Positions 50,132 through 59,565 of a stretch of DNA of 64,000 bases are shown here, piece by piece. The notes beneath the pieces are model-generated. The model searched no databases, had not been told where the DNA came from, and was given only the letters and a program-made list of their open reading frames with translations. The DNA comes from Salinimicrobium xinjiangense DSM 19287 (lineage in GTDB: Bacteria > Bacteroidota > Bacteroidia > Flavobacteriales > Flavobacteriaceae): the NCBI RefSeq assembly GCF_000423585.1, contig NZ_AUIG01000001.1, positions 186,001 to 250,000 on the forward strand. Direction: 5' to 3'. Each line of letters starts with the position of its first letter. Positions within the stretch are counted from its first letter, which is position 1. Made by a program: the position numbers and the translations under genes.

Positions 50132-51262
50132 ATGTTAAATATTCATCTCTGCAATGATGAAAAATTTATAAATATTGCTAGGGAAAGGTTTGAAAACCAT
50201 TACCCAAACTGCAATATTTTTATAGTTAACAATCCACACAAAAAAAGTTTGAAGTATGTGCATCCCGCCCATAATATTTTCACCTTTGACTTTAACAATA
50301 AGGAGGTTGAAAAATTTATTATATCAGAAACAAAAGGTGAAAAAGCGGTAAACCTTCTTGTACATTTTTTAGATAATTACAAGCTTAATCTCATTATCGA
50401 ATTAAAGAAGAAGATTAAATTTAGAGTCTTTTGGATCTTTTATGGAGCTGATATATATAACTTTTTACACAGAACAGGAAGATATCAACTTTATGATAAA
50501 GAGGTCAATATTTTTCAGGCAAAAATTAAGCGCTTACTGCGGGGTTTTTATTTTAATATACTAGAATTTAAAAAAAACAGAAAATTAAAAACATTTATCA
50601 AGAATTTGGATTTTTTCTGTTTTTGGAATTATTATGATTACCTGTTGCTTAAAAATAATTTCGATACAAAAGCGGAATATAGGAAGTTTGGTTACGGATC
50701 TACCCACGATTTTACGTCTAATTTTGATGGTTTCAAGACTAGAAGTAAAGTAATTATGGTAAATAATTCCGGTTCTACTTCAGGTAATCATCTAACAATA
50801 TTGCGTAAATTAAATGATGAACAGATTAAAAACTCATTTTCCGATTTAATTGTTCCCCTAAGTTATGGATCACCACAAACAATACAGGAAGTAAATAATT
50901 TCTGCTTAAAAAATTTTAAAGACAAATATGAGCCTTTAAAACTTTTTATGGATCAAACATTATACTTTCAAAAAATGAAAACCGTAGATGTCGTTTTTTT
51001 TGGTCATTTACGACAGGAAGGAGCGGGCAATATAACATATCTACTAGCTTTGGGGTCAAAAATCTTTTTAAGAGAACAAAATAATCTGCTTAGATATTAT
51101 CGTGATTTAGGTCTCATTTTATTTAGTTGGGAAACAGATTTTAATAATGAGAAAGATCTTGAGCCTCTGACACTTTCTGAACAAAAGAATAATAGAGACA
51201 TCATTATGAAAGAATTCTCTCCAGAATCTTTTAATAAAATTTATAAAAATTTATTTAAATAA
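50132..51262 (+). CDS. WecF-like TDP-Fuc4NAc transferase (GT56 family)
   Basis: A 376-residue enzyme. The C-terminal half follows WecF closely in pattern: VNNSGSTSGNHLTIL, LIVPLSYGSPQTIQEV, DVVFFGHLRQEGAGN and IFLREQNNLLRYY. GT56 enzymes add 4-acetamido-4,6-dideoxygalactose (Fuc4NAc) to lipid-linked glycans. The N-terminal part is divergent and AT-rich. Together with wecE and rmlA it supports a 4-amino-4,6-dideoxygalactose derivative in the repeat unit. Confidence 0.8.
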   Translation: MLNIHLCNDEKFINIARERFENHYPNCNIFIVNNPHKKSLKYVHPAHNIFTFDFNNKEVEKFIISETKGEKAVNLLVHFLDNYKLNLIIELKKKIKFRVFWIFYGADIYNFLHRTGRYQLYDKEVNIFQAKIKRLLRGFYFNILEFKKNRKLKTFIKNLDFFCFWNYYDYLLLKNNFDTKAEYRKFGYGSTHDFTSNFDGFKTRSKVIMVNNSGSTSGNHLTILRKLNDEQIKNSFSDLIVPLSYGSPQTIQEVNNFCLKNFKDKYEPLKLFMDQTLYFQKMKTVDVVFFGHLRQEGAGNITYLLALGSKIFLREQNNLLRYYRDLGLILFSWETDFNNEKDLEPLTLSEQKNNRDIIMKEFSPESFNKIYKNLFK

Positions 51263-51330
51263 AATTCTTGTAGTGTGCTGTTAAGAACTCTTCAGTTAAG
51301 AAAAAAGTTAATTTAGAATATTAAGTTACT

Positions 51331-52224
51331 GTGAATAAAAGTAAAGACTCTTCCTTAGTAAGTATTGTAATTCCCAGTTATAATAGAGGCTGTTTAATAG
51401 CAGAAACCTTACAATCTGTAATTCACCAAACTTTTACCAACTGGGAGTTAATTATTGTTGACGATGGTTCAACGGATAATACCCGAGAAGTTGTAGCTCC
51501 TTTTTTAGAAGATGAACGAATAAAATATTATAAAAGACCTCATGACATGCTTAAAGGTGGAAATGATGCACGAAATTACGGTTTTGAAATGTCTAATGGT
51601 AAATTCATTAAATGGCTGGATTCTGATGACATATTAGAACCAGAATGTTTGGAGATCCAACTTAATGAAATAGTTAGTGACAAATATGACGTGGTTTTTT
51701 GCCGGTCCAGATTCTTTAAAGAAGACGAAAGAACCGGTAGAAAAATTCTTGGAGATTACTGGCATCACACTTTTCCCGGTCAGCCAAATTTTCTTGAGAA
51801 TTTTGTTGTAGGTAAGATAAGGTTTTGCAACAATGATGGATTGTGGCGGCGGGATATTTTAGACGCACAGCCTTATCTTGATAAATTAAGAAATTCTCAA
51901 GAATTTCTTATGATCATCAAACACTTATCTAAAAACGTCAAAGTGGGTCTTGTAAACAGGGTTTTAGTACTTGTGAGAAAACACGATGATCAAATGTTTT
52001 TCAAGAGGAATTATGCAACCTTTAGTAAACACCAGTGTTTAGCAAGATATATGGCAATTAAGGAATTAAAGCTAAACAAAACCGGCAGCCAGGTCACTTA
52101 TACTTACCTATTAAAATCCATAACTTACTACTTTTTTTATCCTATTAAAAAGAAGGAATTTCCGGCATTTTTTTTCAATATAAAAATTTGGCTTAAGTCA
52201 TTATACCTGGTATATCTTAAATAG
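51331..52224 (+). CDS. GT2 glycosyltransferase
   Basis: A 297-residue GT-A enzyme beginning with GTG (no ATG lies before the first strand VSIVIPSYNRG). The nucleotide-binding VDDGSTDNT and the metal motif DSDD (KWLDSDDILEPE) are intact. There is no membrane helix. It is the first of three consecutive GT2 genes that probably build the repeat unit on the cytoplasmic face. Sugar specificity cannot be read. Confidence 0.9.
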   Translation: MNKSKDSSLVSIVIPSYNRGCLIAETLQSVIHQTFTNWELIIVDDGSTDNTREVVAPFLEDERIKYYKRPHDMLKGGNDARNYGFEMSNGKFIKWLDSDDILEPECLEIQLNEIVSDKYDVVFCRSRFFKEDERTGRKILGDYWHHTFPGQPNFLENFVVGKIRFCNNDGLWRRDILDAQPYLDKLRNSQEFLMIIKHLSKNVKVGLVNRVLVLVRKHDDQMFFKRNYATFSKHQCLARYMAIKELKLNKTGSQVTYTYLLKSITYYFFYPIKKKEFPAFFFNIKIWLKSLYLVYLK

Positions 52225-52277
52225 TCCTAAGATCACATGATTAATAAAAAAAATGTCTCTGTAAATTAAATTGTTTG

Positions 52278-53120
52278 ATGACTCAATTTTCAATCATAAT
52301 TCCTACTTACAATTCTGGAGAAAAGATTCAGAGATCTATTGAAAGTGTTGTAAACCAAAGCGCCGGGTGTTGGGAATTAATTGTAATTAACGATGGCTCT
52401 ACAGATGATACAGAGAGTTTCATTCTTCCATTTCTAAGTGATGACAGAATAAGATATTATTACCAGAATAATTCCGGAGTTGGTCATGCGCGCAATACAG
52501 GTATTTTAAAATCCAGGGCTGAATTTATTATCTTTTTGGATGGAGATGATATACTACATGCTAACTTATTGAAAAAACTAATTAGCAATGCTTTTAGCGA
52601 ATATGACATATTAACCTGGTCGATGAAAACAGTTGTTGATGGTAATGAACATATTTCTAAACCAATAAGGCAAAATTCATTATACAAACATCGCACTTCG
52701 AATTTTTTAGCCGGAAGTATTTGTTATAAGAAGAGCTTAGTAGAACAGGTAGGAATGTATGATACGAATATTACTTTTGGAGAAAATTATGAACTGGGGT
52801 TGAGAATTTGTCAAATAGAGGATCTGAAAATAAAAATAATACCTGAAGTTCTATCAACTTACCTCCAAGGCACAAAGAAAAGAAAAAGCAATACCTTAGA
52901 AAATCAATTTAAGTCACTTGTCTATTCCTATAGGAAACATAATGAACTTTATAAAGATAACCCTAAAGAATTATCAAAGGTTTTTTATTTTTTTGGTTAC
53001 TTGCTAGAGAAAATGTCGAGGTATAAAATATCTTCCAGGTTCTATTTGAAATCCTGGATATCCAGACCTCTAAATGTAAAGGCACTTATTAAAATGATTT
53101 ATTTAACAACAATTAAATGA
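52278..53120 (+). CDS. GT2 glycosyltransferase
   Basis: A 280-residue GT-A enzyme: FSIIIPTYNSG, INDGSTDDT and the metal motif DGDD (FLDGDDILHAN). The ATG at 52278 is taken rather than the TTG at 52275. The C-terminal part is basic and helical. The stop overlaps the next GT2 start by 4 bp (ATGA), so the two are translationally coupled. Confidence 0.9.
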   Translation: MTQFSIIIPTYNSGEKIQRSIESVVNQSAGCWELIVINDGSTDDTESFILPFLSDDRIRYYYQNNSGVGHARNTGILKSRAEFIIFLDGDDILHANLLKKLISNAFSEYDILTWSMKTVVDGNEHISKPIRQNSLYKHRTSNFLAGSICYKKSLVEQVGMYDTNITFGENYELGLRICQIEDLKIKIIPEVLSTYLQGTKKRKSNTLENQFKSLVYSYRKHNELYKDNPKELSKVFYFFGYLLEKMSRYKISSRFYLKSWISRPLNVKALIKMIYLTTIK

Positions 53121-54022
53121 CAAAAACAGGTTTAATTTCTGTAGTAGTACCGGTTTATAATAGGGAAAGCTCTATATATAATGCAGTTCAAAGTGTGATG
53201 TCTCAAACTTTTACCTCGTTTGAACTCCTCTTGATAGATGATTGTTCTACAGATAATTCCTGGGACGTAATTCAAAATTTTAATGATCCCAGGATTAAAT
53301 GTTTTAAATTATCAAAAAATTCTGGTCCTGCCGTTGCAAGAAACTACGGAATTAAAAAAAGTGAAGGTGAATACATTTCTTTACTGGATAGTGATGATTT
53401 TTATGAACCTGAATTTTTAGAAAACAGTTATAATTTATTGAGGAACAGTTCTAAAGAAGTTGGTTTTATGTGGACAGGAGTTCGATATATTGACGAAAAC
53501 TCCAACAAAGAATTTTCCTGGGTGCCCCAAAGGCTTGAGACTCCCTATCTTACCTTTTTAAATTCACTTCATATAGGAACGAATTCTGGAATATCATTTA
53601 AGAGAGAAGTATTTGATACCTGCGGCTATTTTAATGAAAAATTACCTGCTGCAGAGGATACTGAATTTTTTCTGAGGACTGTTCAGGAATTTGATTACAC
53701 TTATTCCAAAGAAATTTTAATAAATATTCGAAAGGCCGGAAGTGATCGACTATCTAAAAATTATAAGAAGATTGGGGAGGCGTATAATATTTTTCTGAAA
53801 CAGCACTTTTCAGTAATTGACAATAACATGCAATTGAAACAACGTTATTACTACAAAATGATGTGGTTAAATTATCATCTTTCAGATATAACAGCAGCGA
53901 GATTTTATTATAATAAGATTCCCAAATCAATGAGGAATGCTAAAATCAAAATTGTTAGATTAGCATATGAATTCTTGCCGTTAAAAACTGCTTCTTATAT
54001 GCATCAAAAATTATCTTCCTGA
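53117..54022 (+). CDS. GT2 glycosyltransferase
   Basis: A 301-residue GT-A enzyme: ISVVVPVYNRESS, IDDCSTDNSW, the metal motif DSDD (LLDSDDFYEPE) and the acceptor-side AEDTEFFLR. It is third in the GT2 series, coupled to the preceding gene by a 4-bp overlap and followed 31 bp later by a polysaccharide deacetylase-type gene. Confidence 0.9.
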   Translation: MTKTGLISVVVPVYNRESSIYNAVQSVMSQTFTSFELLLIDDCSTDNSWDVIQNFNDPRIKCFKLSKNSGPAVARNYGIKKSEGEYISLLDSDDFYEPEFLENSYNLLRNSSKEVGFMWTGVRYIDENSNKEFSWVPQRLETPYLTFLNSLHIGTNSGISFKREVFDTCGYFNEKLPAAEDTEFFLRTVQEFDYTYSKEILINIRKAGSDRLSKNYKKIGEAYNIFLKQHFSVIDNNMQLKQRYYYKMMWLNYHLSDITAARFYYNKIPKSMRNAKIKIVRLAYEFLPLKTASYMHQKLSS

Positions 54023-54053
54023 AATAAAAAATACAAGACTTAGTTCATGGACA

Positions 54054-54950
54054 TTGTTCATACCAGTTTTGCCTCAAACTTCTAAAATAAGACCGTTGAC
54101 CAACATATTCCGAAATAAAAATCTTAGAGTTTTAGCTTATCATAAGGTCAATGATCAGAAGAGATTTGAAAGGCAATTGGATTTTCTCAAAAGGCGATAT
54201 CAACTCATAAACTTAAAAGCTTTGAGGGGATACCTGTTGGATAAACAGGATTTACCAAAAAATGCCTTGTTGATCACTTTCGACGATGGTGATGTGACTG
54301 TTTATGAGAATGCTTTTCCCATTTTAAAAAAATATAATATACCTGCAGTTATTTTTATTATCACCGATTTAATAGATACAGCAATTCCATTCTGGTGGGA
54401 TGAAATAGAATACTATATCGGAACGGAGAAAGGAAATCAAAAGGTATGGGAAGTAAAAAATTGGACAAATAGAAGGAGACTTGACTTTTTGAAGTCACTT
54501 CGCGAAAAATCAAAAAAATCTTCTCCTGTCTATCCACAATTAACTTCTGTCCAATTAACAGAATTGCAATTTGGAGGGGTGGACATTGCAAATCATTCTC
54601 ACACTCATCCTATGTTTGATCAATGCACGGTTGAAGAGTTAGAGAATGAAATGGTAGAATCAAAAAAAAATTTAACCCACCTAGGTTTAGCTGCTGACAC
54701 TTTTGCCTATCCCAATGGAAATTATTCAGAAATTTCTGAAGAAATTTTAAAGAAAAATGGAGTGAAGCTTGCTTTCTTATTTGATCATAAAGTAAATAAA
54801 GTAAATGTCAGTCCTTTAAGAATTTCCCGCTTAATAGTTAATGACAGTACTTCTATGTGGAAGCTGCGATTTATACTGAGTGGTTGGCATGGGAAGTTTT
54901 TACCTGTAATAAAAAGAGTATCGGGTTTCTTTAGAAAAGTAAAAAAATGA
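54054..54950 (+). CDS. Polysaccharide deacetylase family (NodB-type) protein
   Basis: A 298-residue CE4-type protein starting at TTG. The motif LLITFDDGD carries the catalytic and metal Asp pair, and the metal His-x3-His lies in NHSHTHPMF; FAYPNG follows as motif 3. CE4 enzymes remove N-acetyl (or N-formyl, as in ArnD) groups from amino sugars. It overlaps the next GT4 gene by 4 bp. There is no clear signal peptide, which suits action on a cytosolic lipid-linked or nucleotide-linked intermediate. Confidence 0.85.
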   Translation: MFIPVLPQTSKIRPLTNIFRNKNLRVLAYHKVNDQKRFERQLDFLKRRYQLINLKALRGYLLDKQDLPKNALLITFDDGDVTVYENAFPILKKYNIPAVIFIITDLIDTAIPFWWDEIEYYIGTEKGNQKVWEVKNWTNRRRLDFLKSLREKSKKSSPVYPQLTSVQLTELQFGGVDIANHSHTHPMFDQCTVEELENEMVESKKNLTHLGLAADTFAYPNGNYSEISEEILKKNGVKLAFLFDHKVNKVNVSPLRISRLIVNDSTSMWKLRFILSGWHGKFLPVIKRVSGFFRKVKK

Positions 54951-56074
54951 AAATTTTAATTCTTATAAATTCCTTTGGAAGAGGAGGAGCAGAAAATTCA
55001 ACTGCCAAATTTATATTAGGGGTTAATCAGAAATATAAGGATATTAATTTCAAATGTGTTTATCTGGAAAAGTATATGCCGGGATGTTATGAAGAATTAG
55101 CTGAGAACGGCATTGAAGTCACCAAATTACCTGGGCAAAATTTTCTATCCCGGGTAAAGAACTTTAGTAAATTAATATCTATTTATAAACCCAATATAGT
55201 TCATACCATTTTATTTGAATCTAATATGATCGGCCGGTTCGCATCTGTTGGAAAAAAAACACTGCTTGTAGAGAGTCTGGTAAACAAAACTTATTCCGAA
55301 GATCGGGACTTTAAAAGTCGGTCTTTGAGGCTTAAGAGCTATGGCATTAAGTATTTGGATAAAATTACCTCAAGGATGGTGGATCATTTCCATACTGTAG
55401 GTCATGCAGTTGCCAAACATTATATTAATGTGTATGGTAGAGAAATTGCCTATACCGTGGTAGAAAGGGGAAGACCATATCCTCCCAGTAATGACCAGAG
55501 GGATTTGAAAAATAATGAAAAGCTGTATTTGGTTACATTGGCTAGACAAGAATATCAAAAAGGACTTATTTATCTCCTGAAAGCAATTGTTCCTCATAAA
55601 AAACAATTAAAGTTACAAATCATTGGACGGGAAGGAGCTGCCACAGAAGCAATAAAAAATTTTATTCATGAGCATGATTTGAAGAACACAGTGGAATTTT
55701 GCGGATATTTAAGTGATGTTTTTACCATTTTACGGAAGGCTGATGTCTATGTCTCTGCTTCATTATATGAAGGCTTGCCGGGGAGTGTAATTGAGGCTAT
55801 GTCTGTGAAATTACCCTTGTTATTAAGTGATATTGAAGAACACAAAGAGGTAGCACAAGGAAATAAGAATGCTTTATTTTTTGAAACCAAAAAATCTGAG
55901 GATCTTTCAGAAAAAATACAGGTTTTTCAAAATGATCCCTCGTTAAGGAAAAAATTTGGAAGTTATTCCTTCGAGATATTTCAAAAAAAGTTCACTGAGG
56001 AAGCTATGGTTGATGGGATGGCGAATTTTTATAAGAAGATATGTACCGGTTATAGAAAGGAGAATGAAAATTAG
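54947..56074 (+). CDS. GT4 glycosyltransferase
   Basis: A 375-residue GT-B enzyme. The N-terminal loop is FGRGGAENS; the C-terminal nucleotide-sugar domain has VTLARQEYQKGL, VEFCGYLSDV and the E-x7-E motif in SLYEGLPGSVIEAM. It is the last gene of the coupled GT2-deacetylase-GT4 block and is followed by a 100-bp gap. Donor and acceptor are unknown. Confidence 0.9.
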   Translation: MKILILINSFGRGGAENSTAKFILGVNQKYKDINFKCVYLEKYMPGCYEELAENGIEVTKLPGQNFLSRVKNFSKLISIYKPNIVHTILFESNMIGRFASVGKKTLLVESLVNKTYSEDRDFKSRSLRLKSYGIKYLDKITSRMVDHFHTVGHAVAKHYINVYGREIAYTVVERGRPYPPSNDQRDLKNNEKLYLVTLARQEYQKGLIYLLKAIVPHKKQLKLQIIGREGAATEAIKNFIHEHDLKNTVEFCGYLSDVFTILRKADVYVSASLYEGLPGSVIEAMSVKLPLLLSDIEEHKEVAQGNKNALFFETKKSEDLSEKIQVFQNDPSLRKKFGSYSFEIFQKKFTEEAMVDGMANFYKKICTGYRKENEN

Positions 56075-56174
56075 GAAAATTGATTATAAGTAAGATACTA
56101 CAGGAGTTGTTGAGTTACATAAGAGAATTCAGACCTGGTTGTTTAAAATTTTACTAAATTAAATGTAAAGACTT

Positions 56175-57068
56175 ATGAATGAAATAATATATGAAGCCTA
56201 CAATAAAGAGCATAAAACGGAAGTAATATCTGTTTTAAATGAATGTATGGAGGAAGGTATTGATCAAACGATTTTTGATTGGAAACATGAGGACAATGTG
56301 TTTGGTAAATCTTTAGGATTTATAGCCAGGGATGATGAGGGAATTGTTGGATGTAATTTTTTCATGATCTACACATTGATGATAAACGGAGGGCCCGTTA
56401 AAGCCTTGAGGTCATGTGAATCAGCAGTAATGCCAAGGGGAAGGAGAAAGGGGATATTTTCTAAGCTAATTTCCATGGCTCATGAAAAAGTTGATAATAA
56501 TGAATATTCTCTGATTTTTGGTACTCCTAATGAAAATAGTGTAAATGGGTTTTTAAAAAAGGGATGGAAAGAAATCCAACCAATAAATTATAATATCAAG
56601 CCTGTTCTATTTAGCAAAAAAATTGATTTAAAATTTGGTTTTGATAATTTCGATTCATCAATTAATGAAAGTCCTCAATCCGGTTATGACAATGTTTCTG
56701 TATTAAAGAGTCAGGAATATTTTAAATGGCGTTTTAGTGTAAAAACAAAAAGAGATTATAAAATAGCCTTTCTTAAAAACTCAACAGAAAATAATCATTG
56801 TATTTACAAGGTGAAAACTATTAAAGGTCTTCGGTCCTTGGTGGTACTAGAGAAAAGCGGGAGGGTAGAAGAAAGGAATACTTTGATAAAGGGTATTTTA
56901 GCCCATGAAAAAGTGTTTTTTGTGGTGGACCTAGAACATTCGAATAAATTAGGAAAAACATTGTCTATTTCATTAAAGACAAATAACTATCGTTTTGTAT
57001 ATTATCAGCCAAAACTAGCTCTGGATAAATGGGATCTTTCGTTGGGTGATCTTGAAGATATACTTTGA
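56175..57068 (+). CDS. GNAT family acetyltransferase, copy A
   Basis: A 297-residue protein whose N-terminal half is a GNAT domain (acetyl-CoA loop MPRGRRKGIFSKLISMA and FGTPNENSVNGFLKKGW). The C-terminal half is a second, GNAT-like domain without a visible loop. A homologue of the same plan lies at 60.9 kb (FNTPNDKSRPGYLKMGW there). It probably acylates an amino sugar or lipid-linked glycan. The stop overlaps the region of the broken GT4 gene. Confidence 0.8.
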   Translation: MNEIIYEAYNKEHKTEVISVLNECMEEGIDQTIFDWKHEDNVFGKSLGFIARDDEGIVGCNFFMIYTLMINGGPVKALRSCESAVMPRGRRKGIFSKLISMAHEKVDNNEYSLIFGTPNENSVNGFLKKGWKEIQPINYNIKPVLFSKKIDLKFGFDNFDSSINESPQSGYDNVSVLKSQEYFKWRFSVKTKRDYKIAFLKNSTENNHCIYKVKTIKGLRSLVVLEKSGRVEERNTLIKGILAHEKVFFVVDLEHSNKLGKTLSISLKTNNYRFVYYQPKLALDKWDLSLGDLEDIL

Positions 57069-57070
57069 CA

Positions 57071-57283
57071 ATGAAAATCCTTCAACTGATCCAAAAGTCC
57101 CAATTACGGGGTGCAGAGATGTTTTCTTCGCAATCAAAAAAACATTTGCAGAAGCAAGGTAACCAACTGGTATTGGTAAGCTCATTTTTAGCTGAAAAGC
57201 TCCTATTCTGTTCCATAATGCCAGTGAAAGGTGGAGGCTATAATAAGTCGACTTTTCAAAAAAGGTATTCTCCTTTTTTATAA
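57071..57283 (+). pseudogene. Truncated GT4 glycosyltransferase gene
   Basis: The first 40 codons (MKILQLIQKSQLRGAEMFSS) closely parallel the intact GT4 at 58.4 kb (MKILHLIQKPQNRGAEIFTC). The similarity is then lost and the frame stops after 71 residues, where the family has about 370. The 170 bp that follow have no open frame. It is a decayed remnant, probably of a tandem copy of the downstream GT4. Confidence 0.8.
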
Positions 57284-57457
57284 AAAATAAACTCAGTGGC
57301 TTCAGTTTCTGGAGCTTCAGAAAAAGATATCTTTCCGGAATTTCAGTTTTTTAATAGGAAAGACAGGAAAATTTTATTTTAAAATTTTGAACGACTTTCT
57401 ACGAAAGCTTTAACTAGGTTTTTGCCAATTCTAAGCAGAAATTTTAAATAGAAAATC

Positions 57458-58192
57458 ATGAGGGTTAAGACGAAAGTAAGAGAATGGATTATCCGAACAA
57501 CAGGATACTGGATATATAAAAAAGACCACCTTCCGGTTGGTTGTGATCGTTTTAACGATTTGAAGTACAAGATTTGTCTGCCATTGAAAACAGTATTTGA
57601 TGTTGGAGCAAATACGGGACAAACTGCGGTAATTTATAATGAAAAATTTCCGGAAGCAACGATCTATTCATTTGAACCTGTGAGAAAGACTTTTCTAGAA
57701 TTGGTAAAGAATACCAAGAATAATAAGAGGATTGTTTGTAATAACCTAGCTTTTGGAGATAGGAAAGAATCCATTGAAATCAATCTTTATGAAGGTGGAA
57801 GTTCTAACCTTAATTCCCTTAAAAAGGAAGTTATGAGTACAAATGATCATTTAAAAGAAACTATTAAGGTAACTACTGGAGATATTTTTTGTGAGGAGAA
57901 TAATATTTCTGAAATAGATTTATTGAAAATTGATACAGAGGGCTATGAAATAAAAGTTCTAGAGGGATTTTCAAGAATGATAAGTGAATCAAAAATAAAG
58001 GCAATCTATTGCGAAGTAGGTTTTTCTCCATTAAATAAAAGGAATACATACATTAATGAGCTATTTGACTTCGCACGTCAGAATGATTTTCAATTTTATG
58101 GTTTATACGAGGTTTATAACAAACGTATAACTGAAGGAAACAATTTCGGGAATATCTTGTTTATTAATACACGTACTGTAAACTCATTGTAA
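57458..58192 (+). CDS. FkbM family methyltransferase
   Basis: A 244-residue SAM-dependent methyltransferase. The SAM loop is VFDVGANTGQTA; EPVRKTFLELVKN and IDLLKIDTEGYEIKVLEGF are the FkbM core. Family members O-methylate sugars or polyketides. The position among glycosyltransferases suggests methylation of a sugar residue. The start at 57458 has an N-terminal amphipathic stretch (VREWIIRTTGYWIY) and no signal peptide. Confidence 0.9.
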   Translation: MRVKTKVREWIIRTTGYWIYKKDHLPVGCDRFNDLKYKICLPLKTVFDVGANTGQTAVIYNEKFPEATIYSFEPVRKTFLELVKNTKNNKRIVCNNLAFGDRKESIEINLYEGGSSNLNSLKKEVMSTNDHLKETIKVTTGDIFCEENNISEIDLLKIDTEGYEIKVLEGFSRMISESKIKAIYCEVGFSPLNKRNTYINELFDFARQNDFQFYGLYEVYNKRITEGNNFGNILFINTRTVNSL

Positions 58193-58389
58193 TTTCTTTT
58201 AGAGATAGTTTAAAACAATTGTGGATAATTGCTCGAATTGGCCAGCTTTAATAAAGAACTGTGAATTGATTTTGGAAGGTTTATAAAGTGGGAACCAAAA
58301 ATTAAAAAATAGAAAAATTAAAAGTCCTATAGAATTGTTTATGATAATCCACCTTTTATAATAGACTTGGATTTAAACTTTAATACCAA

Positions 58390-59502
58390 ATGAAAATTCT
58401 CCATCTCATTCAAAAGCCCCAAAACCGCGGGGCCGAGATTTTTACTTGTCAGCTTTCAACTCACTTGATTTCATCTTGTCACGAGGTAAAAATTGTAACT
58501 CTTTTTGAGGGAGAAGCTATTTTGCCATTTGATGGAGAGATTATTTCTTTAAAAGCATCTTCAAAAAATCGATTTTTTGATATTCCTGCATGGAAAAAAT
58601 TAGCCTGTATTGTAAAAGACTTCAATCCTGATATCATTCAAGCTAATGCCGGAGACACACTGAAATACGCAGTATTCTCAAAAAAAATCTTCGGGTGGAA
58701 AACACCTCTTATTTCAAGAAATGCCAGTGAGGTTGGGAGATATTTAACATCGCCACTTCAAAAAAGATTAAATTCTCTTTTTTATAAAAATGTAGATTTT
58801 GTTATTTCGGTTTCCAGGGCTTCCAAAATAGATATTTTAAATCATTTTCCATTTTTACATGGAAAAACGAAGGTAATTCCGATCGGATTAGAAGCTGTAT
58901 CAGCAATTAAAGAAATTAATTATAAGCCTGAAAAAAGCCTGCACATAGTTCACGTGGGAGGCTTTACTTTTGAAAAAAATCATCCTGGGCTTCTAAGAAT
59001 ATTTAGAAAAATTTTAAATCTAAACACTAATATTCACCTGCACCTGGTAGGAGATGGACCTTTAAGACGAAAAATTGAAATCGGTGAGGAGGAAAAAAAC
59101 TTGGATAACATTACTTTTCATGGTTTTGTAAATAATCCTCTTTCATATATTAAGTCTGCAGATGTCCTTATCCTCCCCAGTATAATCGAAGGACTTCCCG
59201 GGGTACTTCTGGAGGCCATGTATTGCAAAACTCCGGTGGTAGCCTACAACGTCGGAGGAATTTCGGAAATAATTACAGAGCAAACAGGTATTTTAGTTCC
59301 GGCAGGCGATGAAGAGGCTTTTGCTACCGCAATTATGAAAATCCTGGAAGGTAACAACGACGAGAAGATCGAGCAGGCTTATAATATGGTTAGAAAAAGC
59401 TTCATGAATGAAACGATAGCCAAGAAATTTATTGAAGCCTACGAAAAGGTTTTGGAAGATCGAGCCCCTATGGGGTCTAAAAAAGCTGTCTGTAAAGATT
59501 AA
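58390..59502 (+). CDS. GT4 glycosyltransferase
   Basis: A 370-residue GT-B enzyme: MKILHLIQKPQNRGAEIF, then the C-terminal domain with VHVGGFTFEKNHPG, GDGPLRRKIE and the E-x7-E segment IEGLPGVLLEAM. It is the intact relative of the broken copy at 57.07 kb. Gaps of about 200 bp before it and 63 bp after it, the latter with a promoter, make it a separate unit. Confidence 0.9.
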   Translation: MKILHLIQKPQNRGAEIFTCQLSTHLISSCHEVKIVTLFEGEAILPFDGEIISLKASSKNRFFDIPAWKKLACIVKDFNPDIIQANAGDTLKYAVFSKKIFGWKTPLISRNASEVGRYLTSPLQKRLNSLFYKNVDFVISVSRASKIDILNHFPFLHGKTKVIPIGLEAVSAIKEINYKPEKSLHIVHVGGFTFEKNHPGLLRIFRKILNLNTNIHLHLVGDGPLRRKIEIGEEEKNLDNITFHGFVNNPLSYIKSADVLILPSIIEGLPGVLLEAMYCKTPVVAYNVGGISEIITEQTGILVPAGDEEAFATAIMKILEGNNDEKIEQAYNMVRKSFMNETIAKKFIEAYEKVLEDRAPMGSKKAVCKD

Positions 59503-59517
59503 AATATTCCTAATTCC

Positions 59518-59547
59518 TTGCGACCTTCTGACTTTGAGCTAAATTTG
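59518..59547 (+). promoter_or_regulatory. Bacteroidota-type promoter (-33 TTG, -7 TAAATTTG)
   Basis: TTG (59518-59520) and TAAATTTG (59540-59547) are separated by 19 bp, a near-consensus pair. The start site would fall about 15 nt before the following GT4 gene. Confidence 0.7.
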
Positions 59548-59565
59548 TCGGAGCAATAAGAAGCA

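Noticed and set aside
57284-57457. Continuation of the broken GT4 gene after a frameshift
   Set aside because: No frame in this stretch restores recognisable GT4 sequence, so a single frameshift does not explain it.
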